Below, in pieces: positions 9,781 to 21,604 of a DNA stretch of 64,000 nt. The stretch comes from Channallabes apus (lineage: Eukaryota; Chordata; Actinopteri; Siluriformes; Clariidae). Position numbers and translations under genes: made by a program. Under the pieces are notes generated by a model. That model saw nothing but the letters and a program-made list of their open reading frames with translations. It ran no database searches and was not told the DNA's origin. The DNA is taken from assembly GCA_030522415.1 (NCBI GenBank), contig CM060112.1:8599001-8663000 (forward strand), in the 5' to 3' direction. Each line of letters starts with the position of its first letter. Within the stretch, counting starts at the first letter, position 1.

Positions 9781-10299
9781 AGAAAAGAAAATAATTTGAA
9801 GTGTGGATGTGTGAGAAAAATGTGCAGATAATAATAATGAGACGAATGAATGAAATTTCTCTGATGAGCAAGCCAAGGGTGACGGCGACGGCGACACTAA
9901 AAAGAATTATATATTGCAGTTATAGGCTGTTTTGTCTATTATTTTTGTCTATTGTCTATTTTAGAGTATATTTACATTTTAATCAGTTCTCATATAATAT
10001 TCTATATAATATGCACACATTATTTTGCTTGAGATTAAAATATTTATGACAGAAAATTATCTTTTTATCCCTCCCTGTTCAGTATCTGTTACTTTTAATT
10101 AATTCAGGGGAATCAGATTGTAGTGACAGGACACAGCAGGGAGGAAAGGACTGGCAAGGAAAATGTAGGAGAGACTGGGGGGAGTTAAAAACTCAAGGAA
10201 ATAATAACCATTAATTAATTAGCCTCAATGTGTCTTCATTTATTTATTTATTTGTATTAGTTAAAAAACCTATTTATTTTACAATGGAACATTTTTAAT

Positions 10300-10735
10300 A
10301 CATCATGACACTCACTCTGGCACACATTCTCTATACCACTTATCACATACAGAGTAACAGAGCCTGAACCTACAGTATACAGTACATGGCCTAAGGGACT
10401 CAGGGCATAAGGCGGGGTGCACTCTGGACAGGAGCCCGATCCATCACAGGGTGCCCAAGCATACACTCACTCACATACTACAGACAATTTGGTAACAAAC
10501 ACCAATTAAACTAATCTGGAAAACCCGAGTACTCAGAGGAAACACACCAAGCAGTTTGAGAACATGTAAACAGACTTATGCAAGGTAAGAACATGCAAAC
10601 CCACCAAGCAAGGTAAGAACATACAAACTCCACACACACAGACACGACTTTAACTCAGGCAGGACTCTAACTCATCACCCTGGAGGTCCGAGACCACTGT
10701 ACCGTACTAGACATTATGGCACCGTGCCACCTTGA
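10300..10735 (-). mobile_element. degenerate SINE (same family as 15726-16483)
   Basis: The stretch matches, with many changes, the minus-strand reading of the SINE described at 16118-16483. The order of shared blocks is CATTCTCTATACCACTTAT, then AAGGCGGGGTGCACTCTGGA, AATTTGG, a region of the 'accaagca...gaacatgcaaac' type, and a final box-B-like segment before ACCGTGCCACC. An internal duplication of the 'accaagca ... aagaacat' part is visible (about 10545-10625). It is an old copy. Confidence 0.65.
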
Positions 10736-10739
10736 GTTG

Positions 10740-12525
10740 CTTTTATTATCAAATTTAGGGTGTTGACATTAAAATTAAATACTAATTAAAAACTAATCAA
10801 TCTTTGTGATAGTACACTTATTTAAAACACAATCGATTTTTACATAGATTTTAAAATACACAAAAACAGATGTTATGTCCATACTCTGTTGGTGCATTGT
10901 TCCTAATATATTTTGTCTTCTGGTAACAAACAAACCTCTCAACTCCATCACCTCCATCCCACCCACCGCCAAGACCGACTGAGGATTTTGCCCTTGGTAA
11001 CACTTAACAAAAGAGTATGCTGGACAAATAAAAGAACAAGATAATGTGATTAAGAGCTTATTTCAGCTTAGTTACTTCAATCAGTTCCTGACTGTAATCA
11101 ATATAATAAATTTCCTGCTTGAAGTGTAACCAAAAAGCTTGTCACAAGTGCACTGTCTGCTTCCCAGCACATCAAACACTGCTCTCATTTGTCTTCTGTT
11201 CAACTTATACTGTATCATGTGCTTTTGTTTTCTCTTGACATTGGTCTTTATTTTTATTCTTGCCTTGCCACCACCCATGTCATGTCACCGGTTTATTTCC
11301 TAATGTGGCGATCTGTTTTCAGTAGCTCTCTTCATTAGTTCGTCTGTTATCTTCATGTTCCATTGTCTTAGTGTGAATTCTAATTATCCATTTGCACAGC
11401 CTTCCCATTCAGTCCTCGTTTTCTTATGTTTTTGTGGCTCTTTTGTATTTCTTGGTTTTGATTCTTGCTTGTTCTTCATTGTCCAAATATGGATACTGTA
11501 ACCATGGTCGATTGCTGCTTGTTTTCTTTCTTTTATGTACTATACAATGCATAACCGTGATTATTAAATTCAACTTGCTTGTTTCTGATCCACAAGGTAC
11601 TGTACCATCCTGCCTTGTAAAAAAGTACAGTGTTATTAAATGCAATTAAAATACATTGTATGTAACCTTACTCTATCTATATTAGTGTTACATGGTATCA
11701 TGTTCAACATTAAAACCCTGAGGCTTTGGTCATAGCAAGCTTTCGAGCAACACACACACACACACACAAATACGTGTTATCTCTAACCACACTTTCATCC
11801 AAGAACTGCTATCTCAGCTACTGAAAGCCTTAAGTGGCACTAGATGGTCAGCAAAAATTGACAACTGCAAGGACCTTTTGGTCTCCCATCCCCCCTGTGG
11901 CAGAGACTCCAGAACAGATACAGACAGGTGATACATTTAACAAGGACATTTCAGGCTCTGCAATGACACTAGCAAAGCCATTAATTCTGAATGGTCTTAG
12001 CATCTGGTGGCAGTCTGACAGTCACTGGTGTCCTGTCAAAACCTCTCCAAAATCAGCACATGGACATTATTACAGCTGCTATATTGGTTGGGGACTAAGG
12101 AACAGAGCTTTCTGCACCAAGGTCGGGCAAAATTTTTGAGGCAGTGTGGACTGACACAAAGACCAGCAGCAGCAATTATTGTGGCATTCCGGGCAAACTG
12201 GAGAGCCAGTGACGTCTCACAGAGGTTGGGTGACAGACTAGGGGGAAAAAAATTCCTTTTATTGGGAGGGAATAAGTTGAAAGTCCATTTTTATTTTGCG
12301 AATACTGGATCTCAGGACAGACATATTCAACAAGAAAAGTCCACCTCTGCACACAAGTGCTGTCAGTATGAGATGAATTTTAGCTGAACATGCCCCTGTT
12401 TAAATCTCACTGAAAAGATTTGCATGTAGAACACATGGAAACTGACAATAAACTATTTTAAAGTGATAATAGATAGTAAAACTTTTAAATTATACAAAAC
12501 AGCTTTATTTATAGTCTCGTCTTAG
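10740..12525. other. unassigned AT-rich sequence
   Basis: No gene or transposon could be supported. A short (CA)n tract lies at 11750-11768. The region 11830-12390 has two overlapping open frames of about 100 codons, but neither resembles a known domain or shows splice-site support. Confidence 0.5.
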
Positions 12526-12526
12526 G

Positions 12527-12752
12527 TACTCCGGTTTTCTCCCATAGTCCAAAGACATACAGATTAGGCTAATTGGCATTTCCAAATTGCCCATAGTGTG
12601 CGAGTGAGTATGAGTGATTTTGCTTGCTTGTGCCTTTTGATGCATTGGAATTCCACCCAGGGCCTAGTACACCAAGTCGCTTAGGATAGGCTTTCGGCCA
12701 CCCGTGATCCTGTATAGGATAAGCGGTAGAGAGAATGATTGAGTGAGTGAGG
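12527..12752 (+). mobile_element. SINE fragment, plus orientation
   Basis: This starts in the middle of the SINE body (TACTCCGGTTTTCTCCCATA, CAAAGACATACAGATTAGGC), passes through the AATTGGCATT block and ends at GTATAGGATAAGCGGTAGAG and GAATGATTGAG, the expected 3' tail. The tRNA-like head is missing, so it is 5'-truncated. Confidence 0.7.
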
Positions 12753-12984
12753 GAGTTTTATTAAAAACTAATGAGTTTCTAGAATTAACATTAGTTCATG
12801 TATGTATTCTTTAATATAACAAGGCAAAAAGGGGACTAATGAAAAACCATTAAAGATAATTTTGAAATATGAAGATATGAACCCATAATTGACAAAGAAC
12901 TTTTGAGGAACTTTTTTTATAGGGTGAATGTGGTTGGGATCATGATGATCCAGAGCTCATTCTTGGAAGAATTTGTGAGAAGTA

Positions 12985-13065
12985 TGAATATAACTTGGAT
13001 AGGATACCAGTCCATCATAGCACCAAGCACACACATACACATTCATACAACCAATTACTAACAGA
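12985..13065 (-). mobile_element. short SINE remnant
   Basis: The words GGATACCAGTCCATCATAGC and CACACACATACACATTCAT match the 'accctgtccagt...ccatcgca...' segment of the same SINE read on the minus strand. It is too short and diverged to be certain. Confidence 0.35.
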
Positions 13066-13123
13066 GTCAACTTATTTATTGTAATTTTTTAATAAGTTAT
13101 TCTTAGAAATTCTACATTATATA

Positions 13124-13172
13124 GAAACAAACAAACAAACAAACAAACAAATAAATGAATAAATAAATACAA
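13124..13172. repeat. (AAAC)n(AAAT)n microsatellite
   Basis: AAAC units run into AAAT/GAAT units over about 45 bases. Confidence 0.9.
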
Positions 13173-13575
13173 GAAAAAAGAATAGAAACCCCAAAATGTG
13201 TGAGAAGATATGGAAATATAGTCTGTCTGCTCTGCAGTGAGAATTCAAGGTACATGTGCATGAACTTTGAGGTGTGTTCATGCAGAATTGTGACAAATTT
13301 GAATATGGACCACACTGCAGGATGACCAAAATTTCTGATGGGCCAGAAATCGATCCAATCTTCTTGGAGCCAGACTGCTGGTTAGTTAATTAATAATTAA
13401 TCAAGAATGGGATCCTACTCTCATAACATTTGAAACGACAACTAGACATAGATGAAATGCCCCAGCCTTGGCCAATCCCAGCTCTGAGAGCTGAAAGAGA
13501 CCCATACAACTTGGATGGAAATAATATGAGCAGAAAATACCTGTAAAACAGAATTTGGGCAACAGGGAGATGGAT

Positions 13576-13604
13576 GACATCATCATCATCATCATCATCA
13601 TCAT
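13576..13604. repeat. (CAT)n microsatellite
   Basis: There are about nine CAT units, equivalent to GAT repeats on the minus strand. Flanking words resemble those beside the GAT tracts near 26800 and 27254. Confidence 0.9.
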
Positions 13605-13609
13605 GGCCC

Positions 13610-15060
13610 GACTTGTTCAGCACTGCTGTTACCCAGTTATTGGACACTACCTTCTACAGACACTTATGCTAGTTATCATTGCGAGCTAGTTACAGGTTAA
13701 CATAACCTTTCTGAGTAGCTTGAGTGTGAGGGCCATTTTTTAACTCTAGTAAGTAAGGTGTAAAATATTTTTACTGTATGATGATGTTTTCTTGAAGACT
13801 CTCACCAAACCTGACTGGTACATAGGAGAAAGGAAACAGAAAGCTAGTGCCCCATACCACACACACACACAAGCTGCTGTATGCTTCTCACACCCCTGCT
13901 GTATGCTGTATCAGGACCAATATTGTGTATCACTGGGAAGCACAAGGCCATGGGGCAGGGTGGAGAAATGAAGCACCTGCTACTGTCTGTGTCTGTGATC
14001 TGCCTGTGATTGCAGCATGTTGCTCCAGTATGCAACTGTGGTTTTGTAAACACTGCATAAATGGACCCCCAGCATTCAGAGCCAGAACTGATCCATTGAG
14101 AACATTTCTTAGAAAAGAAATCTGTGCAACAAAGCAATTCATATTCAGAAGGTATTTCTTCTTAGTAACTGATTTCCTGTTGACTTTGGGCAATTTGACT
14201 CCTTTGCATACGCCACATTTATTGAAATTTTATTTAAAATATATTACTATCCATGTATGTTATTCCAATTCCTAAACTTAATATAAAAATAACAGATCAG
14301 TATCAGTTAGTTATCAGAATCAGTAGTGCCTCTCAAACAATGGCATGTATAATGTGTTTAATTGCTCATCAGGGGATATTCCGCTTGTTGAGCATTACCA
14401 TAATTGGAATCGTATTCAATTTCAGACTTAATTGAATCCTGAGAGCACTGTTGGGTGTGTTTACATGTTAAATGAGTATGTAATAATGATTTGTACGTTT
14501 GTGCAGAGATGTGTGGTTTGGAAATGAGGTCAGTGGTAGAATATAAATTGAAAAGTTTGTTCAATTAGAGAAAAAATGACCTACAACAGCCATACTGATT
14601 TAACTCATTTTAATCTCAATAAAGATGGCAGCACTAATGGAAATGAAACAAAATGTGGCTACACTTGTGACTGAGAGTGACTAGTCCATATAATATTGTG
14701 TAAGCGGTGGTTCATTCATTTATTCATCTTTAGTGAGAAATTTATCCTAGTAAATGTTGTGCTGGACATCACAGAAACAGCCGAAAATACACCAGAGGAG
14801 GAATATGGATCCACTGCAAGGCACCATGGCACACTAATAAATAATCTGTATGAAATCCACAATCAGAACATGAGAATGCCACGTACAGTATGTATATTCA
14901 ATTATATTGTAACTTGTACTCAGGAATAAAAAGAGGCGAGCTGTGATGCTACCACTTGGTGCCAAAAGGGTATCTTGTACCATTGTTCTCTATTGATAAT
15001 GATGAATGTAATGGAGTGCACTTAATAAATTATGCACATCAATAAATGAGCTCTAGTGAG
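13610..15060. other. unassigned sequence
   Basis: No gene, RNA or transposon could be supported. An open frame at 13847-14275 (142 codons) has overlapping antisense frames of similar length and no recognisable domain, so it is probably chance. Confidence 0.5.
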
Positions 15061-15067
15061 TGATAAT

Positions 15068-15232
15068 ACACTCACTGGCCGCTTCATTAAGTACACCTTG
15101 CTAATACTGGGTTGGACCCCTGATCCATGACTACATGCCTAAATGTATTGAGTTGCTGCCATATTATTGGCTGATTTATATATTTGTATTAGGAAACAGT
15201 TGAACAACTAAAGAACTGTCTGATGAGTGTAT
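15068..15232. mobile_element. internally deleted Tc1-like element (MITE)
   Basis: The left end TACACTCACTGGCCGCTTCA followed by TTAAGTACACCTTG is the terminal repeat of a common fish Tc1-type element that has 'gtacacct' near its end. After GGTTGGACCCCTGATCCATG the sequence jumps to the other end (CTACATGCCTAAATG, TTGAGTTGCTGCCAT), closing at GATGAGTGTA. The transposase gene between the ends is deleted, leaving about 165 bases. Confidence 0.7.
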
Positions 15233-15725
15233 ATCTGCTTTATCAACTTGTGCATTGGTATAACTGATAACTCAGGCACTTACTCACTGATATCTGCAAA
15301 TTTCTAAAGACGGTCCATTAAATTGATAAAAGAAAAGATCACAGTTTTATGGCTGTTTTTCAAATTATTGCTATTTTACCTGACCCAATTCTGAGTGCAA
15401 TGCATGTGAATTTGTGTCAATTCAAATAAACTGCACAAAGAATTGTAGCGGATTACAAATCATTGGAGTATATCAGCACACACTTTGCTCAGTGTCACAA
15501 AGGTTCGCCTATTCACTGCTGTGAGCACTTTTCCAGTCTTAATGTCTCCCTTAAAGCTCATGCTTAAAGCATTTAGGATTTGTGAGGATTAAGTATATAA
15601 AAGGAAAAAATAAAGATAAAGAGAGAATTGGCGAAAGTGGAGGTGGTAGAACATTTTGAGTAATACAAGAACAACAAAACAATGAACATTTAATTTAATA
15701 TTTTATTAACATTTAAATGTTATTA

Positions 15726-16109
15726 GCGGCACGGTGGTGTAATGAGGGCGGCACGGTGGTGTAGTGGTTAGCACTGTCGCCTTGCACCTCCAGGGTCCGG
15801 GTTCGATTCCCCGGGCCAGGCTCGATTCCCGTCTCTGTGTGCATGGAGTTTGCATGTTCTCCCCGTGCTTGGTGGGTTTCCTCCGGAGTACTCCGGTTTC
15901 CTCCCACAGTCCAAAGACATGCAGATTAGGCTAATTGGCATTCCCAAATTGACCATAGTGTGTGAATGAGTGTGTGTGTGTGTGTGCTCTGCGATGGATT
16001 GGCACGCTGTCCAGGGTGTACCCTGCCTTGTGCCCAGAGTCCTGGGATAGGCTCCAGGTCCCCGCGACCCTAATATAGGATAAAGCGGTATAGAAGATGA
16101 ATGAATGAA
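15726..16109 (+). mobile_element. tRNA-derived SINE, copy 1 of a tail-to-tail pair
   Basis: The head has a pol III promoter: a box-A-like TAGTGGTTAGC and box-B-like GGTTCGATTCCC. The body includes GTTTGCATGTTCTCCCCGTG, CAAAGACATGCAGATTAGGC and ATAGGCTCCAGGTCCCCGCG, and the tail is GATGAATGAATGAA. The head is partly duplicated (GCGGCACGGTGGTGTA occurs at 15726 and again about 22 bases later). The direct repeat TAAATGTTATTA at 15714-15725 and 16488-16499 is its target-site duplication, now separated by the second SINE. Confidence 0.9.
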
Positions 16110-16117
16110 TAAATGTT

Positions 16118-16483
16118 CATTCATTCATTCATTTTCTATACCGCTTAATCCTGTGTTCAGGGTCGCGGGGGACCTGGAGCCTATCCCAGGAGACTTCGGG
16201 CACTAGGCGGGGTACACCCTGGACAGGGTGCCAATCCATCGCAGGGCACACACATACACACACTCATTCACACACTACGGCAATTTAGGAACGCCAATTA
16301 GCCTAACCTGCATATCTTTGGACTGTGGGAGGAAACCGGAGTACCCGGAGGAAACCCACCAAGCACGGGGAGAACATGCAAACTCCATGCACACAGAGAC
16401 GGGAATCGAGCCTGGCCGGGGAATCGAACCCAGACCCTGGAGGTGCAAGGCAACAGTGCTAACCACTACACCACCGCGCCGCC
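16118..16483 (-). mobile_element. tRNA-derived SINE, copy 2, inserted at the tail of copy 1
   Basis: This copy runs the other way, from a CATTCATTCATT tail at 16118 to the head GGCGGCGCGGTGGTGTAGTG (complement) ending at 16483. It is flanked by a perfect 12-bp duplication, TGAATAAATGTT at 16106-16117 and 16484-16495. That duplication contains part of copy 1's tail plus its right flanking repeat, so copy 2 landed after copy 1. The two arms can fold back over about 360 bases. Confidence 0.9.
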
Positions 16484-16519
16484 TGAATAAATGTTATTAA
16501 TTTAAAATACAAATTAAAT

Positions 16520-16623
<104 letters not shown>

Positions 16624-17159
16624 AAGACAATGTCCGCATTTGCCACAACAAGAACTGAGATACAACCAACATTCAGCAAGTGGAAAGTTTGAACTGCTTG
16701 TGCACTCCTATCAATAGCATTGATTGTGTAATTGTGTTTTGAATACAGTCTGCTCACACAGTAAAGATTCATATGCAGAGGATTGTATTACAAAATGCAG
16801 ACAGACACGTCTGAAAGAAAACACCATCCAAAACATACAGTGATGTAGCAGAAAATTGTCAAAACAAAATAAGACAAGAAAATAACTAAACAGAAGTGTG
16901 ATACAAAGAAACCCTTGTCTAGGTAGACCGAAGAAATTGGCTGAAACTTTTTTTGATGTGCTAAACTTGGAGGCGTATAATACAAAAGAAAAATTAACTA
17001 GAAATAGAAAAATAGTATTATGTTATTATTATTGGGCTCATGCTGGTAAAAAGGTGTTGATGCGATATTATTTTTAGTTTTCTCTAAATTAAGCAAAAAA
17101 TGTTAAACACACAGAAGTGTATTTGCTTACATCTTATAATTTTTCAAGTTTTTTGAAAC

Positions 17160-17900
17160 ACAGTGCCTGACCTGAAGAAACAAGAAAACAAAAATGGAAC
17201 TTGGTGAGAAACATCCAACACATTATTAAAACATTGAACCATCAACTTTTTGGACACAATGTGGTCGGGGGGAAAAAAAACAACACCTCACAATTTGGGA
17301 GATAGATACAAAAAAAATTTAAGGCTTTATCACTGCATAGACGCACATTGTAGTCTATTATTAAGAAGTGGAATGTAGTTGGTATAACACAGGACATCAC
17401 TCCACCTATAGAGGGTCAGAAAGAGCCAGGAGGAAACTGGTCAGAGAGTCTACCAAGAGGCCTACAGCAACTCTGAAGCAGTAGCAGAAATTTATGACAA
17501 AAGTGGTCATTGTGTGCATGTGAAAGAAAAGTTGTCAATGGGTAGAAGGTTTAACTTATAACATTACAGTGACCCATACAGCAAAACTGACCATACAGTG
17601 GTTGAAGGAGAAAAGGCTTAATGTCCTTGCATGGCATAGTCAGAGCCCAGACTTAAACCCCGTTGAAAAATCTGTGGAATGTCTTGAAGACTGCAGTCCA
17701 CAAACCATTAAATTTAACTTAACTTTCTACAAAGAAGAATGAGCAAATATTGCAAGGTCAAAGGTTGATGTGATTGTCAATTTACTGTTTTATACTCTTT
17801 GTGAGCAGAAACAAAGTACAAGACATGTCCTGGATATTGGAATGCATTGTTTTCTCTTATAGAACTTTTGCCAATTTGTAAATTAAAGAGAATGTGGCAT
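17160..17900 (+). mobile_element. decayed Tc1-like transposon, plus orientation
   Basis: The plus strand shows fragments of a Tc1-family transposase. The clearest is the block near 17636-17680, which translates as [12 protein letters not shown] and matches the conserved [12 protein letters not shown] motif around the second catalytic residue of Tc1 DDE enzymes. Upstream, 17395-17500 resembles the region between DNA-binding and catalytic domains (AGRKRPGGNW-like, then STKRPTATLKQ). Stops and frameshifts are frequent. Ends are approximate; an AT-rich 3' part closes near 17900. Confidence 0.65.
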
Positions 17901-18003
17901 GTCAAATATAGTATTATATACTATAAAATATACCTTAAACCAAGCTACTGTAGAATTGCGAAATTAATAAAATCTTAAAATAAAATCATTTTAAACTTTT
18001 TAG

Positions 18004-18140
18004 TAATGATGTGGAGTTTCAGTACTGCACAGCCTTGGATTTTGTGGAGGGAAAAGGTTGGGAAGGAGCTGCTGTAATTGCAATGTCAGGAAAGCGAGTA
18101 CTGCAGTATGATCCTGAGAAAGACATTTTGGTGTTAAACT
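18004..18140 (+). other. exon-like open segment (weak candidate)
   Basis: A pyrimidine-rich stretch ending TTTTTAG at 18003 is followed by an open frame reading VEFQYCTALDFVEGKGWEG and AAVIAMSGKRVLQYDPEKD. The composition is protein-like, unlike most small frames here. I do not recognise the family and see no clear splice donor. It may be an exon, an exon relic or chance. Confidence 0.15.
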
Positions 18141-18470
18141 TCTCTTTTCTCTTGCTCTGTACATTTCTCTTCTGCACTTTTCTCAATTCCATTTAATAAT
18201 ATGTTCACCCATCTCTCTCTCCCCTTTCCCTATCTGCTGCACTTGCCTTCTCTGTGCACTTGGATGATTGGATAGCTTGTCAAGGTTGCCTTTCTTCAAG
18301 TCAGACCCTGCTCAAAAATGTAATAATGCTGGTCTAACATAAATGAGTAAAACATCTGCTATAGAAATCAGGTAGAAAAGCACAGTTCTTTATTTATCCA
18401 ATCATATTTCTGCAACTTCAACTGATAAGTGATGCAATTGCACAATACCACTGCATTCTTAATCACAAAT

Positions 18471-18471
<1 letters not shown>

Positions 18472-18566
<95 letters not shown>

Positions 18567-18578
18567 TCAGTATATACA

Positions 18579-18634
<56 letters not shown>

Positions 18635-18646
18635 TCAGTATATACA

Positions 18647-18701
<55 letters not shown>
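18472..18701. repeat. compound (AC)n(AT)n microsatellite with periodic interruption
   Basis: (AC)n at 18472-18500 is followed by three AT arrays. They are separated by two identical 18-base interruptions, ACTCAGTATATACAGTAC, at about 18565-18582 and 18633-18650, giving a 68-base period. The LTR element at 18702 is inserted at the array's right edge. Confidence 0.95.
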
Positions 18702-18705
<4 letters not shown>

Positions 18706-19197
18706 GACCTGCACCCTTTGACAGAAAGGTGCACATACTTGCGCATACCTGTCTTTGCCAGGTAGTTTCACGGACAGACCAGCATCCGCCTCAATCAACG
18801 CTCCCAATCTCCCTAATTCTAATCACACACACCTGAAGGATTAAGTATATAATATAATATAATCACCAACACATACAAATACACCTCACTTCCCATCACT
18901 CAGCGTCTGGTCTCTACTATGGATAAGGACTCCATTGTCAAGCTATCGTCCCATGCCGTGTCTCCTTGTCTCTGTGTCTCCTCACCTCATTCCTGGATCT
19001 GGTTCCCAGCCTCCCTGGTTACCGTGTCCACTGTCTATGATCATCTGTCCACCAGCTCCAACACCATAGCAGAAAAGACACTCCGGTTCACTCTTATTAT
19101 CCACATCTCATCCAAAACAGTTTATATACATTGTCAATAAAAGTGGCGTTCGAGTTTTCTAAATATTTCTGTCTGTGGAGTCTGTCGATCCGTAACA
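18702..19197 (+). repeat. 5' LTR of the gypsy element
   Basis: It starts TGAGGACCTG directly after the AT array and ends CGATCCGTAACA, with GGTGACCAGAACAGAAC following as the probable primer-binding region. Its last 190 bases match 22766-22959 closely, including GTCAATAAAAGTG, a polyadenylation-signal-like AATAAA, and TCTGTCTGTGGAGTCTGTCG. That match is the evidence for the LTR call. Confidence 0.8.
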
Positions 19198-19246
19198 GGT
19201 GACCAGAACAGAACAAAATTTATCTGGCGGGCGCTGACCGATTTCA

Positions 19247-20000
19247 AGAGCTGGTGGAGCAACTCTGTCAAGTTTTCACCTCACCCGCACCACTTCCGGC
19301 AACAACATCATCTTCTCCGACACCTCCAAACCCAGCCAGTCCCATGGCATCACCAGCGCCCTACTCTGGTGAGAGGGAAAACTGCAATGGATTCTGCCTT
19401 CAATGTGTGCTGACTTTCGGGATGCAGCCCCAGAGGTTTGCCACTGACCGATCAAAAATTGCGTATATATAATATCTATTCTTACGGAAAAGCACTCCAG
19501 TGGGCCAAAGCTATTTGGCATCAGAAAGGAATTATAGTATGTGATGATCATTTTGTTTCACATTTTAAGGAGGTGTTCAATCAGTCGGCTGACTTCTCCA
19601 CCACTGGAGAAAAATTGTTCAAACTGCATCGGGGAAAAGATTTAATTAATGACTATGTATTGACTTTTTGAACTCTAGCAGCCTCCAATGGTTGGAATGA
19701 AGTGTCCCAGCTCACAAAGTTCTGGCAGGGGCTCGAATCTAACCCGAGGCTGCAACTTGCAGTGCATGATGATGCAGTTGGATTGGAAGACTCCATCAGA
19801 GCTTCAAAATGTCTGCAAGAATGCCTCGCTGAAATTCCTGTACCCGAGCGTCTTCCTCAGTTCTCTGTCTTTTCCAGAATCAGAACCAATGCAACTCGAT
19901 CACCTTTGTTTCTCTTGTCTCACACCCTCAAAAAGACAACACCGGCTGACCCAAGGACTTTGCCTTTACTGTGCAGAAAATTGACATGTCCGTCAGACAT
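19247..20000 (+). pseudogene. gypsy gag, broken
   Basis: Open pieces in two frames give a gag capsid-like sequence: FGMQPQRFATDRSKIAYI, then after a frameshift near 19465 GKALQWAKAIWHQKG, HFKEVFNQ and LIND. A later piece carries a knuckle LCLYCAEN that is broken by TGA before the His and followed by HVRQTCPHRP. This resembles the retrotransposon gag domain, which packages element RNA. At least two frameshifts and several stops make it non-functional. Confidence 0.75.
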
Positions 20001-20049
20001 GTCCCCATCGACCTTCACGACCTCTGGTGAGCAATATCTCGTATGTCTG

Positions 20050-21551
20050 TAAGCCTATGACACCATTAACCACCACTGTCATAATTGATACTCCCCATCA
20101 CTCTGTTACAGTGAAAGCTGTCCTAGACTTGGGGTCAGCTGGCAATTTCATCTCCACGTCATTGTGTTGTCACCTCAAGATGGCCCTGAGACTCCATCCG
20201 ACCCAATTTATCCAACCCACAGGTGCTCCCCCAAGAGGAGGCTGGGTGCGTTACATCACACCCCACTACACGTGCGAGTGGGTTGGCTCCATGAAAAGGA
20301 AATCGACTTGCTGGTTCCGGAACGGTCCACCACTGACCTAATTCTCAGATGCCCATGGCTCCCCCAACATCAACCAATTATCTCCTGGGAGAGTGGCGAG
20401 ATCCTGAAGTGGGGGGTAACTTGTATGGGGCACTGTGTAAAATTTTACTGGTCATTAGCATCCCCCCTGCTGCTTCCAGTTTCTTCTATGTGGCCAAAAA
20501 TTATGGATGGCTCCATCCATGTATTGATTACCGTGGCCTAAACAAGATCACTATCAAGTTCAGTTACCCACTTCCTCTCATTCCTTCTGTCATGGAATAA
20601 CTACGGGGCACACAAATTTTCACCAAGCAGGATCTCTGGAGCGTGTACAATCTCATCCGAGTGCGTGAGGGGGACAAATAGAAGAAAACATTCACCTCAA
20701 CAGGGAACTATGAATACTTTGTCATGTTGTACGGACTGGTCAAAGCCCCCTCTGCCTTCCAGGGTTATATGAATGAGGTGTTCTGGGAGTATCTGAACAG
20801 CTTCATGCTGGTCTACATCGATGATATTCTCATGTACTCCTGGAACAAGACGAACATCGCCTCCATTTAACTGAGGTTGTCTGGAAACTCAGAAAATACC
20901 AGCTGTTCCTAAAAGCAGAGAAGTCTTCCTCCTATCAGCCCTCCATATAATTCCTTGGTTACTGCATTAGCCCGCATGCCATAAAGATGGACGAGAGGAA
21001 GGTGGAAGCCATCTGGAACTGGCCCAATCCGTCAAACATCAGACAGCTTCTACAGAATTTCTACAGAAAATTCATTAAAAACTACAGTTCGCTCGTATCC
21101 CCGCTCATTGATATCTTAAAAGGCAAACCCAAAGCCCTATCCTGGACTACTGAGGCCACGAAAACCATGTCCGCCCCTCAGAGAGCAAAAACCTTTCCTG
21201 GTGGAAGTTGATGCATCACAATCTGGAGTTGGTGCTGTACTGTCGCATCAACAGGGGAAAACCTCACAGTATCTTCCATGTGCCTTCTTTTCTCAGAAGT
21301 TGTCTCAGGCAGAAAGGAACTACAACATTGGAAACTGAGAACTTTTCCATATAAAATTGCCTCTGGAAGAATGAAGACACTGGTTGGAGGGGGCATTACA
21401 TCCTTTTACTGTCCTTACCGGCCATAGAAACTTAGAGTACCTCTGTGAAACCAAGCGTCTGAACCCACGACAAGACCAGTGGGCCTTATTTTTCACGAGT
21501 TTCCACTTCACTATCTCCTATCGACCAGGAACAAAAAACACCAAGCAGACG

Positions 21552-21604
<53 letters not shown>

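Noticed and set aside
12028..12387. 119-codon plus-strand open frame with an overlapping 101-codon frame
   Set aside because: No recognised motif, no splice evidence, and composition similar to surrounding noncoding DNA.
13847..14275. 142-codon plus-strand open frame
   Set aside because: Two antisense frames of similar length overlap it and nothing in the translation resembles a known family.
18429..18807. Open frames of about 90-115 codons encoding Tyr-Ile and Thr-His repeats
   Set aside because: They are translations of the AC/AT microsatellite on both strands, not genes.
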